Shown: positions 32,180-43,011 of the stretch, piece after piece
Numbering within the stretch: the stretch's first letter is position 1
How the letters are laid out: every line of letters begins with the position of its first letter
Assembly (NCBI GenBank): GCA_024345305.1
Contig: BRON01000007.1
Location: 1,302,001-1,366,000 of the forward strand
Source: Mrakia gelida
Taxonomy: Eukaryota; Basidiomycota; Tremellomycetes; Cystofilobasidiales; Mrakiaceae
Direction: 5' to 3'
DNA: 64,000 nt
Notes under the pieces: model-generated
Databases searched by the model: none
The model's input: only the letters and a program-made list of their open reading frames with translations
What the model was told of the DNA's origin: nothing
Made by a program: the position numbers and the translations under genes

Positions 32180-33487
32180 ATGTCCAACAGGCGCCTACGA
32201 TCTTCAAGAGATCAGGATGATGCCCCAACTGCTCCAGTAGCAGCCTCCTTCCCTCCCCTCACCTCCAACCTCTCCCCCGAAATCCTCTTCCTCGTCGCCT
32301 CCTTCTCGTCAAAACCAACGCTCGCCGTCTTACCTCGGACATCGAAGGGTCTCACGGAGGGTTTCCGTCGTCTGTTGTATAAGGACGTCGTCTTGAAGGA
32401 TCCGGTGAGCTCAGCCACTTTGCTTCCCCTCTTCTCGCTCGTCGGCTCGACGCGTCGCGCTCTCGTCCTTTCTTTCCTCAGGGAGCGTCTTGCTGACCTT
32501 CTGCATCCGTTTGAACGTTCCTGTCAGTCTGAATACCTTCCCTTCTTCTCCGCCTTCACCTACTTCCCTCAGCGTGGACCGATAACGGACGTTCACGACC
32601 TTCCCGATCCCAAAGAGAAGATCCTGCCCGGCGAGAACGACAAGGCTCGCCAGGACAAACGGACTCGAGCCTACGGTCGAACTGGAAAGGAACAACCACC
32701 TACTCGCTTCCCCTCCCTCAGCGACCATCTCGGCACTCTCACTCTCCTCGTCCCTCCGCCCGAAGACTTCGACGCCCTCCTCCTCCAAATCCATCCCCAC
32801 CTCTCTCGCAAAGGCTACGAACCTAACCTTGCCTACCATTCCTCCTTCCTCCCCATCACCTTCTCCAACCTCATCATCCACTCCAGAGAACGCTACGTCG
32901 GATGCTTCTTCTCCACCACTAAACTCCTCAACCCGACCAACCTCACCGTCGTTTCCCTCGATCCCAAAGCTCGAACGTGGACGCTGGACGGGAGGTACGA
33001 TACCCTCATCCACCCGTCCTGGATCGCTCTCGAAACGATCATCATGGAGAACGTTTTCGTCCTTCGAGACCGGAGGGAGGTGTCAGGCTCAGTCTTGGGT
33101 CTCGCGACTCCCTTCCGTCGTTGTCCGCGACTTCGTTCAGTCAGGATCGTCGTGACGAAGGAGGACCAGCCGGAGGTAGACGGTAACTACGAGGGAGAAG
33201 TAGAACGGAAAGGGATTTTGGGGGAGCTGCTGTACAACGTGCCTGCGCAGGAATACGGCGATTTCGAGAAGCTGGAGAGGTTCGAGGTGGCTTTGACGGG
33301 GAGGGAGAGGGTCGAAGGGTTGAGGAGATGGATGGATGAGATTAGGGAGATGATGATGGAGGAGTGGACGGATCCGAGGAGATGGGAGAGATGGTTTAGG
33401 CTGGAGCTGCTGGAAGGGCAGGTGGAGACGAGGGAGCTGGAAGAGCAGGATTCAGAGGGTCGGTCGGAGGGAGAAGTCGAGGAGTGA
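32180..33487 (+). CDS. F-box-like protein (2)
   Basis: The ATG at 32180 (MSNRRLRSSRDQDD) opens an exon with a weak F-box: NLSPEILFLVASFSSKPTLA, LPRTSKGLTEGFRRLLYKDV. A GTGAGC donor at 32405 and CAG acceptor at 32527 define a 123-nt intron that is a multiple of three and without stop; it carries ACGCGT and GCTGACC, so I treat it as an intron although retention would keep frame. The long second exon has Leu-rich strands (HLGTLTLLVPPPEDFD, ITFSNLIIHSRERYVG, CPRLRSVRIVVTKED) and an acidic end (SEGEVEE). No enzyme motif. Family call rests on the F-box-like start and overall likeness to its neighbours. Confidence 0.55.
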   Translation: MSNRRLRSSRDQDDAPTAPVAASFPPLTSNLSPEILFLVASFSSKPTLAVLPRTSKGLTEGFRRLLYKDVVLKDPVSSATLLPLFSLVGSTRRALVLSFLRERLADLLHPFERSCQSEYLPFFSAFTYFPQRGPITDVHDLPDPKEKILPGENDKARQDKRTRAYGRTGKEQPPTRFPSLSDHLGTLTLLVPPPEDFDALLLQIHPHLSRKGYEPNLAYHSSFLPITFSNLIIHSRERYVGCFFSTTKLLNPTNLTVVSLDPKARTWTLDGRYDTLIHPSWIALETIIMENVFVLRDRREVSGSVLGLATPFRRCPRLRSVRIVVTKEDQPEVDGNYEGEVERKGILGELLYNVPAQEYGDFEKLERFEVALTGRERVEGLRRWMDEIREMMMEEWTDPRRWERWFRLELLEGQVETRELEEQDSEGRSEGEVEE

Positions 33488-34236
33488 AGTCCTTCCTGCC
33501 TTCGGCACAGCAATATTTCGCTTTCTTTCTTTGTCTGGCTCGGTAATCTATGTGTCCTTGTCCGAAGGACAATTGGGAAAAGAGACGGCGAAGAGCAGGT
33601 TACGCGACGCGGCCTCGAAGATCGAGCTCGCTTTATTTATCTCGCACGCGAGTTCGAGGCTACAGCACTGGCTCTCACTTCTCCGATCTCCTCTACCTAA
33701 CTCATCCTGTCAGAGCTTGGCACAACCTCAGTCTCGCCATGGCCATCACCATCGCTTTCGTCCTCTCCCTCTCTTAATTCGTCGGACGCGTCGTCGATAA
33801 GACCTGCCGCTGCTGAAGCAAGGGGGATCTCACGAGAAAGAAAGGTGATCAGCTGGAAGAAGTTGGGAGTTTTAAGGGCTGAAATGGTTGGAAGGGAGTT
33901 GACTTACGTTTGAGAAGGCTGAGGGCCTTTGAGGGAGGGACGAGAGTCTCGTCAATTGTCCTTCGCGTTCGTTTCGTTCTTTGTTTCGTTCTTTCTTGTA
34001 TCGTTCACGGTTTCTCGTGCTCCGTTTTCTTTCAGGACTCTCTCACAGTCACTGCCTTTCTATCTGCTCTCGGTTTCCCATGTCTCGCCAGAAAAAAAAC
34101 TTCGTTCCTCTCGTCACGTGAGCGCCCGAGCGAGGGGAGGAGCGAAATCGAAGCTGGAGTTGAGCTCGTACCGCGACCATCTCCCTTCTCTTTCCTTCTC
34201 GTCCGTTTCCTCCTCTTTCTCGGATCGCAACTGAAG
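33488..34236. other. Intergenic region between F-box-like genes 2 and 3
   Basis: 749 nt with the 3' end of gene 2 and a long T/C-rich leader of gene 3 (33960-34220). No supported ORF; an ACGCGT palindrome at about 33786 is the only recognisable motif. Confidence 0.4.
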
Positions 34237-35851
34237 ATGAGCATCCACGAGAAGACGTGAGTACTCTCGCCGCTGCTTCCCTTATCTCACCATCGTACCC
34301 ATGGCAGCTCTGACTCCTCCTCCTCCGCTCCAACCTTCCCTCCCTCCCTCCTCCTCTCGACTGCAGCCTCTTCCTCCCCGACGACGTCCTCGAGGAGATC
34401 GCTTGCCAGCTAGCAGATCGAAGCATCGTCGATGCCATTCCCTCTCCTTCTGAGATCTCCAAGCCGTACAAGGATCTCGCCTCGTTCCGACTTGTCAGTC
34501 GAAGATGCAACGTGAGTTCTGCCGTCCCTTCTTCGTTTCGCCCTCGTCCTTCCTCCTTGCTCTTCTGTCATCCACTGACCCCAAAACCTTCACCTGAAAC
34601 TACCAGGATGCAGCTTCTCACCACCTCTTCCGATACGTCTTCCTCAAACCTCGCAGGGGCTGCTCCTACTCCTTCGGCTCCTCGTCGTCGAGCTCGAAGG
34701 GTCTCTCCTCCATCGAGAAGTTCGTGGACGTCGCGCGAGCTCAGCCCGAGCTCGCTAGACGGATCGAGGTACTTCGCGCTCGTATCGAGTGCAGTTACGA
34801 GAGGCAGCGCAAGTTCAGAGACGTCGGAGCCGAGTACGGCCTTCTTCCCTCCCTCGAGAGCATGAAGAGACTTCGACTCGTCTCTTTCGAACCCTACGTC
34901 TCAGGACCCTCGTTCGTCGAATTCTTGCACCCCGAGGCGAGGATCGAGTCCGTTGGCTCTCTCTGCATCGAGGATGGTCCTCTCCGACTCGACGGTCCCT
35001 CCTTCCAGACCCTCAAGAGGTTGACCTTGAATCTCGACGGAGACGAACGAGGTCGCAACGCGAAGGTTCCCTCCACCAGACTCTACCTCCCCTCCTCCCT
35101 CCTTCATCTTAAACTCTACTCCATTGATCAACGCGGCTTCTCCCTCTCCCTCGACCAACCGGTCCCAGCTCTCAAAGCTTTCGAGATCGTCGAACGAGGA
35201 ATGGACGCCGCGTCGCTCCGTTCCTTCTTCAAAACCCAAGGCCCCTTCCTCACCTCCCTCATTCTCCTCGGAGAGGATCTTGGGATTGCAGCCTTCGAGT
35301 ACTACGAGGACGAGACTCACGAATGGTTGGATCCCGATGTCCGAGAAGAGTACCACGACGACCTCCTCCTCCTCCTCCCTCTCATCTCCCTCTGCCCCAA
35401 CCTCGTCTCCATCGAGATCTACGACATCCACTTCCCTCTCCTCGCTCAACGAGGTCATCCCTCCATCGAGTTCGTCATCCTTCAACAGGAATCGACCTTC
35501 GCGAATCTTCTGGCCCAGGCGGAGGACCCTCAAGATCCAGACCTCCAGGACGACGCGTTCGAGAATCTGTCCATCGCGATTTACAGCCACGTCAACCTGA
35601 GAAGGCTCCCCAAGCTCAAAACGATCCGATATGGGAGCGAGAAGTCGACTTGGAAGAAGATCTTCGAGGGACAGTCCTTCGATCAGTCTGAACGTTTGGG
35701 GTTGGAGATCATGTTGGGACAGTTAAAGATCGAGCTGGTCGATGGAGTTGGAGTCAAGTGGGTTGATATTTGTTTGGATGGAGAGGAGAGGAGCGGCGAG
35801 GTCGATGGCGATGGCGATGCGGGAGAGGCGAGTGTTGGGTCGGAGGAGTAG
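34237..35851 (+). CDS. F-box protein (3)
   Basis: The clearest F-box of the three. A 20-nt first exon (MSIHEKT, codon split) at 34237-34256 is spliced after CTGCAG to LFLPDDVLEEIACQLADRS, then YKDLASFRLVSRRCN, a second intron, and DAASHHLFRYVFLKPRR, i.e. a typical F-box of about 45 residues that would bind Skp1. The remainder is Leu-rich and repeat-like (SMKRLRLVSFEPYVSGP, TLKRLTLNLDGDE, SLLHLKLYSIDQ, HVNLRRLPKLKTIRYG), probably the substrate-binding part. An acidic tail ends the protein at 35851. Expected to act in SCF-dependent ubiquitination; substrate unknown. Confidence 0.7.
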
Positions 35852-36523
35852 CTTCGGAGTCCTATGTAGCTTCGCGACGATCCATGCCTCTCTCTTCTCT
35901 CGCAACGACGCGTCGCCCCTCCCTCCTCGACTTCCTTTCCCCGACCAACCTCTCAAAAAGACATCCAACGCGACAAGTCAGAGGCAGTAGAGGTACATCA
36001 ATCAATCAATCAAGAAAAATAATCAATCTTCGGTCAAGTAACGAATGTGGGTTTGGAAAGTAAAACGAGTGCGAGTGTCGAAGGAACGAGCGAGTGGGAT
36101 TGGAAAGCGAAGCGCGAGAAAGATAAACAACGAAAGCGAAGCGAAAGGGTAGATAGGGGTGGCCAGCCAAGAAGAAGGCAAATGCGAAGAGAGGGATAAC
36201 TCGAGTAATAGACTAAGGTAGGGTGAGGGTAGGTCAAGATCGATAGATAAAACGAGGTAGGAAGGGCGGAGAGGAGGGTTACTACGGTACAAGCAAGAAG
36301 AGAGGAGAGAGATACTACCGATACCAAGAAACGAAGGGAGAGAATAAACAGCAAGCGAGGAGAGGGAGAGGGACAGTCCAAAGGGAGGGAAGATGCAAAA
36401 AAAGCGAACGAAGCAGCGAGAAAACGAACACGAAAACGAAACGAGCGGTTCCATCTGGAGAAGATCTATGTTGCAAGCAAGGGTGGTGAAAGCAAAGCAC
36501 AAAGAGGTTTGTTTTGATCTAGA
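35852..36523. other. Intergenic region, convergent 3' ends
   Basis: 672 nt between F-box gene 3 (+) and the GH13 gene (-). Purine-rich on the plus strand, with an (ATCA)4 microsatellite at 35997-36012. Consistent with long 3' UTR sequence; no supported ORF. Confidence 0.5.
35997..36012. repeat. (ATCA)4 microsatellite
   Basis: Four perfect ATCA units in the intergenic region between two 3' ends. Confidence 0.9.
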
Positions 36524-39500
36524 CTAGAGGAACAGCATAGCTGTTACGCCTCCCACTCCCGCGAGGAGGGCTGCGAGGAGAGAGAGGTGAGTTTTCGCTT
36601 CGATCCCTCCTGAGGAAGGACGCGAGTTCGCGACGGAGGTGGCTGTGATGGCTGATTGGAGGGTGGTGCAGATTCCGGATCCGTTGAGGATTTGGAGGGG
36701 GAGAGTGACCTGAGAGACGAAACGAAAGGAAGGAGGGGAGGGGGAGGGGGTCAGCGTTGAGAGAAGGAGAAGGGAACGACAGGGAGAGCGGGAAGAAGAA
36801 CGCACGACAGGTCGACCACCTCGAACTCCGTAGTTGACGACGAAGGAGTTGGCGGATCCGACGATGAACTCCTCGCAACTGAAGATGTCGATGAGGACGG
36901 TGTCCTTGTCCCATCCAGAGTCGTAGATGGCGAAGGACTCGTTGACGGGAGGGGATCCTCGCTGAGTCGTTCGAATCGAAGAGAGAAGTCGCGTCAGTTC
37001 AGTCGTCTTCTCCTCGTAGAATTGGCAGCGCGAAAGCTTCGGCACTCACGCTAGTCAAGATAGAGAGCATGGGTCCCTTCCTGATGGCGAGAGCCTTGTC
37101 GTCGGCCGAGAGGATGGTCGCGGAAGCCTCGTTGAAGGTCTGTCCTCGCCAGTTCGCTCCCGTCTCGTTCATCCACGCTCGGACCGAGTTGAGGACACCG
37201 ATCCTCTGAACGGTGGTGGTGTTCTCGTAGTTCGAAGGCCAGAGAGCTTCTCGGTTGGACTGACGGAGAAGAAACGAAGGTGAGATCGTCAGCTCGACGT
37301 CCTCGTTCGACGCGTCGTTCTCGAAGGGGGATGAAGCGCTCACAGGATCAGCGATTCCGTGGAAGCCTTGCTCCTGACCGTAGTAGACGATGGGGATTCC
37401 GTCGGTGACGAAGGTGAAGGCGAGAGCGGTGAAGATGCTCTGAGGGTCGACGGTGGTGTTGGCGAATCGAGGAAGATCGTGGTTCTCCATGAAGGTTCCG
37501 AGGACGTGAGTATCCTGTGGGTAGAGGAGAGAAGAGGAGAAGAGGAAAGGTCAGTCGAGCTTCGAGAAAAGAAGAGTGGTCCTGCGAGTCGAGCGAGGAG
37601 GGAAGGCAAAACGAACGGGCAAGGTCTGGTTGACTCCGGTCATCGCGCTCACGAGCGACGAGATGTTCGAGGGCCCAGGAAGCTGGAAGGCGTCCATCAT
37701 TCCGTAGTAGACAGGGTAGTTCATGATCGAATCCATGTTGGAAGCGTATCGGAGAGCGGTACTGAGGAGGGGAAGGAAGATGAAACGAAGGTCGCGAGTT
37801 TCGTCAGCACCTCGTCTCGTCTCGTTGCGTCCACCTGCCTCCCTCCCTTCGACCTTCGGCGGTGAGCAGATGAGACAGAGATGCTACTCACGGAAGATCC
37901 TCTCCGAAAACCTCTCCAATGCAGAACACTCCAGCAGCCTCGCAGAAAGGAGGCCAGAAGCCTTCGGGGACGTGCTTCGCGGCGTCGATTCGAAGACCGT
38001 CAATCTTGTAGGTAGCGACGAAGTCCTTGATCCAGATCTCAAACTGAGTGACGACGGTAGGGTGCTCGGTGTTGACGTCGATGAGGGCGAGTTTTCGGTC
38101 TCCGAGCCAGCTGTGTGAACGAACGAACGAACGAACGCGAGGAAGGAAGTCAGCTTCAGCTTCGAGTCGGAGACGAGAGGAAACGCCGAACGAGAGCTCG
38201 GAAAGAGGAGGACGTACCAGTACTCGGCGGAAGTAGCGTTGCTGTAGTCGACGGCACAGTAAGGGTGGTACATAGCAGGATCGGTGAACCAGAGGTTGTG
38301 AGCGGCGAGGGTCTCTCCAGTGACGACGGAGGTTTCCGGGTCGTCCGTCGAAGGGACGTTGTTTACGACGATGTCGACCATGAGGAACCTGAGAGTGTAA
38401 TGGATCACGTAGGAGGAAGGGAGGGCGTCAGCGACAGAGCCGCTCGACTTCGAGAAAAGAGAAGACCAGGGACGAGAGGAAAAGGAAAAACGACGAACAT
38501 TCCTCGCTCGTGAAGAGCGTCCGAGAGATCCATGAGATCCTCAGCGGATCCGAAACGGGGGTTCAAGACTCGTTGATCGGTGACCCAGTAACCTGGAGGG
38601 AGAAAGAAGAGCGAGAAGACGAAGGAAGAGGTTCAGCGAGGGGGTCTTTCCCGTCCCTTTGTCCTCGTCGCGGGCCAGCCTTAGCCGACGCAAAAGTCGA
38701 GCTCTCAGACTCACCGTGGTAGGCAAAGTTGTAGGCCGTGAGACCATCGTAGTTCTGCTGCACAGGTCTGTTGGTTTGGGGAGAAGCGAGACGAGATTGA
38801 AACGACAAGGTCAGCCGTCGAGCTCGTCGTTCTTCGGTTCTGGACTCCCCTCCCTCTCTCCCTTTCTACGCGAAGGACTTGGACTCACGAGATCCAGATA
38901 GCGGTCATTCCCATGTCCTGGATGTAGTCGAGCTTGTCGATGATGGACCTCCAGGTTCCTCCGCACCACGTCTGAGCGTCGACGTCGCAGACCTCCGCGA
39001 GAGGAGTGGTGAGAGCTGGAGCGGTATCGGAGGGAGGAGCGAATCGATCCGTCACGATCCTACGAGCGAGCGAAAACGAAGAGGGATTCGGTGGTCAGCG
39101 GATACTTCTCTCAACAGCGACGGCTTGAAGGTTTCGAGATGGCAAGTCCCCCAAAAAAGAGCAGACGCAAGGCAAGCGCGAGTAAAGAGTGGAGGGGATA
39201 AGGTTCGGAGGAGGGAGACAGGATGGCTGGAGGAGGAGGTCGAGCGCTGCCTCTTTTTTTTGCGAGCTGGAGAGAAGAAAGAAGACGGTTGAACTCACTG
39301 GTAGATGGACCTTCCAACCCACTCGTCCCTAGTAGCAGCCTCTGCGCTCCCTACGAGTCCACTGGCGAGAACAAACAGCGACCAGAGGACGACCGATTTC
39401 GACGAGAGAAAGGACGAGTTCTTCCGACGGCTGAAGGGTACCTTCGAGGACCGTGGAGACGACGAGGAGCATGGGGAGGATGATGATGGGGAGGAGGAGG

Positions 39501-39561
39501 ATGAGGAGGAGTCGATGGGTGTTGTCGAGGAGGAGAAAGGGGAGGTGAAGGAGGCGAACAT
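36524..39561 (-). CDS. GH13 alpha-amylase / alpha-glucanotransferase, GPI-anchored type
   Basis: Family 13 glycoside hydrolase acting on alpha-1,4-glucans. The start ATG is at 39561; about 50 Ser-rich residues precede a signal-like hydrophobic segment (VVLWSLFVLASGLVGSAEA), so either a long n-region/signal anchor or a mis-set start. Catalytic barrel motifs follow in order: GMTAIWISPVQQN, region I DIVVNN, region II DGLRIDAAKH (nucleophile Asp), region III CIGEVF (acid/base Glu), region IV FMENHD (stabilising Asp). Region I has Asn where secreted alpha-amylases have His; this substitution is known to me from fungal GPI-anchored alpha-glucanotransferases. The C-terminus (SSGGIEAKTHLSLLAALLAG, then VGGVTAMLFL) looks like a GPI-attachment signal. 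Cell-wall alpha-glucan processing is therefore as likely as starch degradation. About nine short introns. Confidence 0.93.
38117..38136. repeat. (GAAC)5 microsatellite next to a splice acceptor
   Basis: Five perfect GAAC units; on the minus strand (GTTC)5 immediately upstream of the acceptor CACACAG of a GH13 intron, where it serves as the pyrimidine-containing tract. Confidence 0.85.
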
Positions 39562-41063
39562 GGTGAAGGGAGGAAGGAGGTCGAGGAGGATGGGCTGAAT
39601 CGATTGAACGAGGTTTGGCTTGCTTTTTAAAGGAGGGTTGGGTAGTATACGAGCTGGTGACCGTTAGGAGGTAGGTTGTAGGAGGGTTTCAAGGGGGTGG
39701 GGGGTAGTCCTCTTGGATTATTAGAGCCCGGGCGAGGGTGAAGGAGGAGGAAAGAAGGAGGGCGAAGGTCGCGCGGTGTTGTTGCTTTTCCAAGGAGAAG
39801 AGCGAGAGGAGGGAGGTCGAAAGGGAAGGGGAGTTCGATGTATTGAACGAGGTGGGTGGGTGTTTAGTAAAGGAAGAGCGTTTAGGAGATGGCGAAGGGA
39901 AAGGAGAAGGAGATATGCGAGGAGAGAGGGGAGGGAGGGTCGAGAGGGTTGGGGAGAAGAGAAGAAACGGAACTCAAGCCGAGAAGGAGGAGCGAAGAGA
40001 CGCAGTCAAATGGAGAGAGATGTGCAACGACGTCCTTGTTTCAATGAATTCTGGAACTCCAAACAACAACGATCTGCGACAGAGGATCTTCATCACCTGT
40101 ATGCATTTCTTCCTTTCTTCCTGGCAAGAGAGGAAAGAGAGAGAAGAGGGAGAAAGAGAGGGAAAAAACGTGCCTTCATTTCAGCCCAACTCTCGATCGC
40201 GTTCAACGCGTCTATTGAAGGCGTTCCTTTGACGAAGCTCGACTCGGAGGGAAAGAGATGCACACTTCACCTGAGGCGGACCATATACTGAGAAGGACGC
40301 GCCGAGTCATCTGGTAGCGCTCCTAAAGCTCAGAACTCGAGGAGACATCTCGAGAGTATGCTCAACCTACGGCCTTCGTTTCAAAACTCGTGAGTCCCCG
40401 TCGTCCCTCGCCATCGCGCTTCTGTGCGTCGAGGGAGAGCATAGAAATCGATGCGCGGGAAGTCCAAAGACCTAAGAGAGGAGCCTCGAAGGCGAACAGT
40501 GAGCAAGGGCGAGAGGATACCTTGGAGTCAGGTCAACGCACGAGGCGACGACCTTCGACACGTCTTCCCGAGCCTTTCAACTCGAGAAATCATCCCTCAG
40601 TGGCACCAGCTTCAACTGAAGGTGACGAGGTTTCAGTGCATACTGATTCCAAAAAAAAATGAGCATCGAGAGGGGCTGAGGCTTATTCTAGAACCAACAA
40701 ATCCGTTGAACGCGTCGTCGCCCGCACTTCGGTCGAAGGTAAAGGATCTCGCTCCAGGTCATCCTTCCCTAACCATCTGATCCTGCCTCAACGAAGGTTC
40801 ATCAGGTTGAGGTGGAATGACACGTCGTGAGACGACGCAGCTCGGAAATGAAAAGCGTAAACGACGCGTCGGTTTGGTGCGAGCGACTGCTGCATCGGCC
40901 CACCTCCCGTCACCCAGCGCGGAGGGTCAATCTGGTAGGATGACGAAAGGGTGGATTGCGAACAGCAGAGGACGTAGGTGGCAAAAAAGATGAAAGAAGC
41001 ACGGAGAACAGAAAAAATGGACGTGTCTGTGAATTTTCGGCTCCATCTTTCTCAACTGGGACT

Positions 41064-41138
41064 CGCTTCCACCTCCTACGACCCTAGCCCTGAATTCAAT
41101 CGATGAACCCAGGGCTAGGGGTAGGAGGTCTGGAAGCG
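41064..41138. repeat. Imperfect inverted repeat, 26 paired bases
   Basis: Left arm 41064-41092 and right arm 41110-41138 pair in three blocks: CGCTTCC/GGAAGCG, CCTCCTAC/GTAGGAGG and CCCTAGCCCTG/CAGGGCTAGGG, separated by 1-3 nt bulges, with a 17-nt loop. Not inside any supported gene. Could be a structured RNA, a MITE remnant or a recombination scar. Confidence 0.85.
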
Positions 41139-42963
41139 CGAGAGCCTAAGCTTCGAGAGGTGAGCCGACGCGACCTTTTCTGCTTCTCGCCCGAACGAAC
41201 TCATGGAAGCCGGTCCTGCTCTCGTCGTGCCCCTCTTCGCTCATCTCGGAGGAGAGAAGGGTAAGACGATAGTTAGGACGCTTCCTTCACAGGACGAGAC
41301 GAGAGGTGAGGAGCGAAAGGGACGCGAGCTTGAAGCTCGTCGAAAAAACGATGACCGACGCGACGTTCTCGGTCGAGTGGGTGCGTTTGCTCGATCCTTC
41401 GACAGGAGAGAAGAAGTGGATGTATGAGCTCAGTGAGATTACCTGAGTTGAGAGGTAGCCTTGAACGAATTCGGGGCCGCCCGAGAGCAAACGCGCAAGG
41501 GTTTGCTTTGATTCGGTCGCGCTGGTCCGACAAGAGACTACCCGAGAACAGAGCTACCGACCTTTCGGTGGTATATCTCTCGCAATCTGACATCTATAGC
41601 TCTCTGAGCTCCTGACAACGGGAACCTCATGTTCGACTCCGTCCGACGCGTCGTCAAATTTGTCTCTCCAATTTGGACTTTGGACGGAAGTCGAAGATCT
41701 CGCGATTGGCATACCACGCTCCACCAAGACGACCTTTTTACTGGTAGCACGTACAGCTGGTGGAGTTGGCGTCCAGAGCTCGCGAGGAATTCGAGCTTCC
41801 GTTGGGAGAAGAAAGGAAGAAGCGAGGGCATCGACGCGTCTTCTTCGACTCGACATCCTCTTTCCTCCCGCCACCGACATACACTGAGCTCGCAGTGGAT
41901 GATGGTGACTGCGAAGGCAAGAATAGCGAGAAGTTCCAAATCAAGACGGTGGAAAGAGGAGACTCGACGACGAAGAAAGGACGCGTCGAGTCGTGAACTT
42001 CGCTAGAGACTTCGCAGCCCCCACCCAACGCCTCACCTGCTGACCTCAGCTCCAAACTGAAGGTCGCCAGGTGGAGATCGAAGGACAAGCCGCGAGAAGT
42101 CTGAGCTCCGTTTCGACGCAGGCTTCGAGAACGCAACGACCGATGGTGACGCGCGCTCGAATCAACCCGGCTGCTTCGTCTGACCTGCCGGGAATCACTC
42201 AAGAACAAGGTGCTTTGGCAGAGTGATCCAGTCGACCAAGAAGAAGCAGAGGATGCTTCTAACATTGAGGCAAAGGGAGGCAGGGAAGAAAGGGCCAAAG
42301 AAGAAGAACGAGCGAAGCGTTGGATTGACGACTCCTGGAGGGAGGAAGCAGAGGTCCCTCGCTGCGAGAACGGGTCCTTCTCAGCGAGGTGGCCTCGCAT
42401 CAGCTCCCTAGGAGAAGCAGCAAAGCAAGCGTGACCGCCTCGCAACGGTGAGGGAAAGGAAGGAGGGGAGAGAAAGAGGAAAGTGGGCTCGATCTACTGG
42501 GACTCGTGCAAAACCCTCCGCACGAACTAAGTTTTGAGCCCCTCAGGCAGTGACACTTGTGGTGAAAGAAGGATCAGAGCGGGAACCCTGAACGTCGAAG
42601 AGGCTTCGTCGACGCGACGTTCCTCCGTCCCCTCTTCGCTTCGACCAACTCGTGCGAGACCCGCCTGCTTCTCGTCGTTGAGAAGCTCCAATTTCCAGGG
42701 TAGGAGGAGGAGGATAGCGACGTACATCGACGAGCTCACCACGAGATCGGGGAAGAAGGGACCTGATGAGCCTCTTCTCGCGAAAACCAACCAAAGCTAA
42801 AGCGCGAAAGCGTCGCCCGTCCGTTCACGTTCACCCCTTTGTCCGCCCTGTGCATGAAGCCCAGTACACTCCCATCAACGGGGCAGAGGAAGGAGTTGAG
42901 GACGAGGAAGGGGCCGGGAGGTATTGTAGTGCGAGGAAGAGGTCGCGGCTTGAGGCCTTCGAC

Positions 42964-43011
42964 GCGACCGAGTTGAGAGCGAGCAGGTTTTGCCTGCTCT
43001 GACTCGGTCGC
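42964..43011. repeat. Inverted repeat, two-part stem
   Basis: GCGACCGAGT pairs with ACTCGGTCGC and GAGCAGG with CCTGCTC around a TTTTG loop, with a small asymmetric internal loop. It lies at the end of a possible small plus-strand ORF; terminator-like or chance. Confidence 0.6.

Noticed and set aside
32405..32527. Continuous frame through the F-box-like gene 2 intron
   Set aside because: It is a multiple of three without stops, but has a GTGAGC donor, ACGCGT, GCTGACC and CAG, matching verified introns, so I treat it as an intron.
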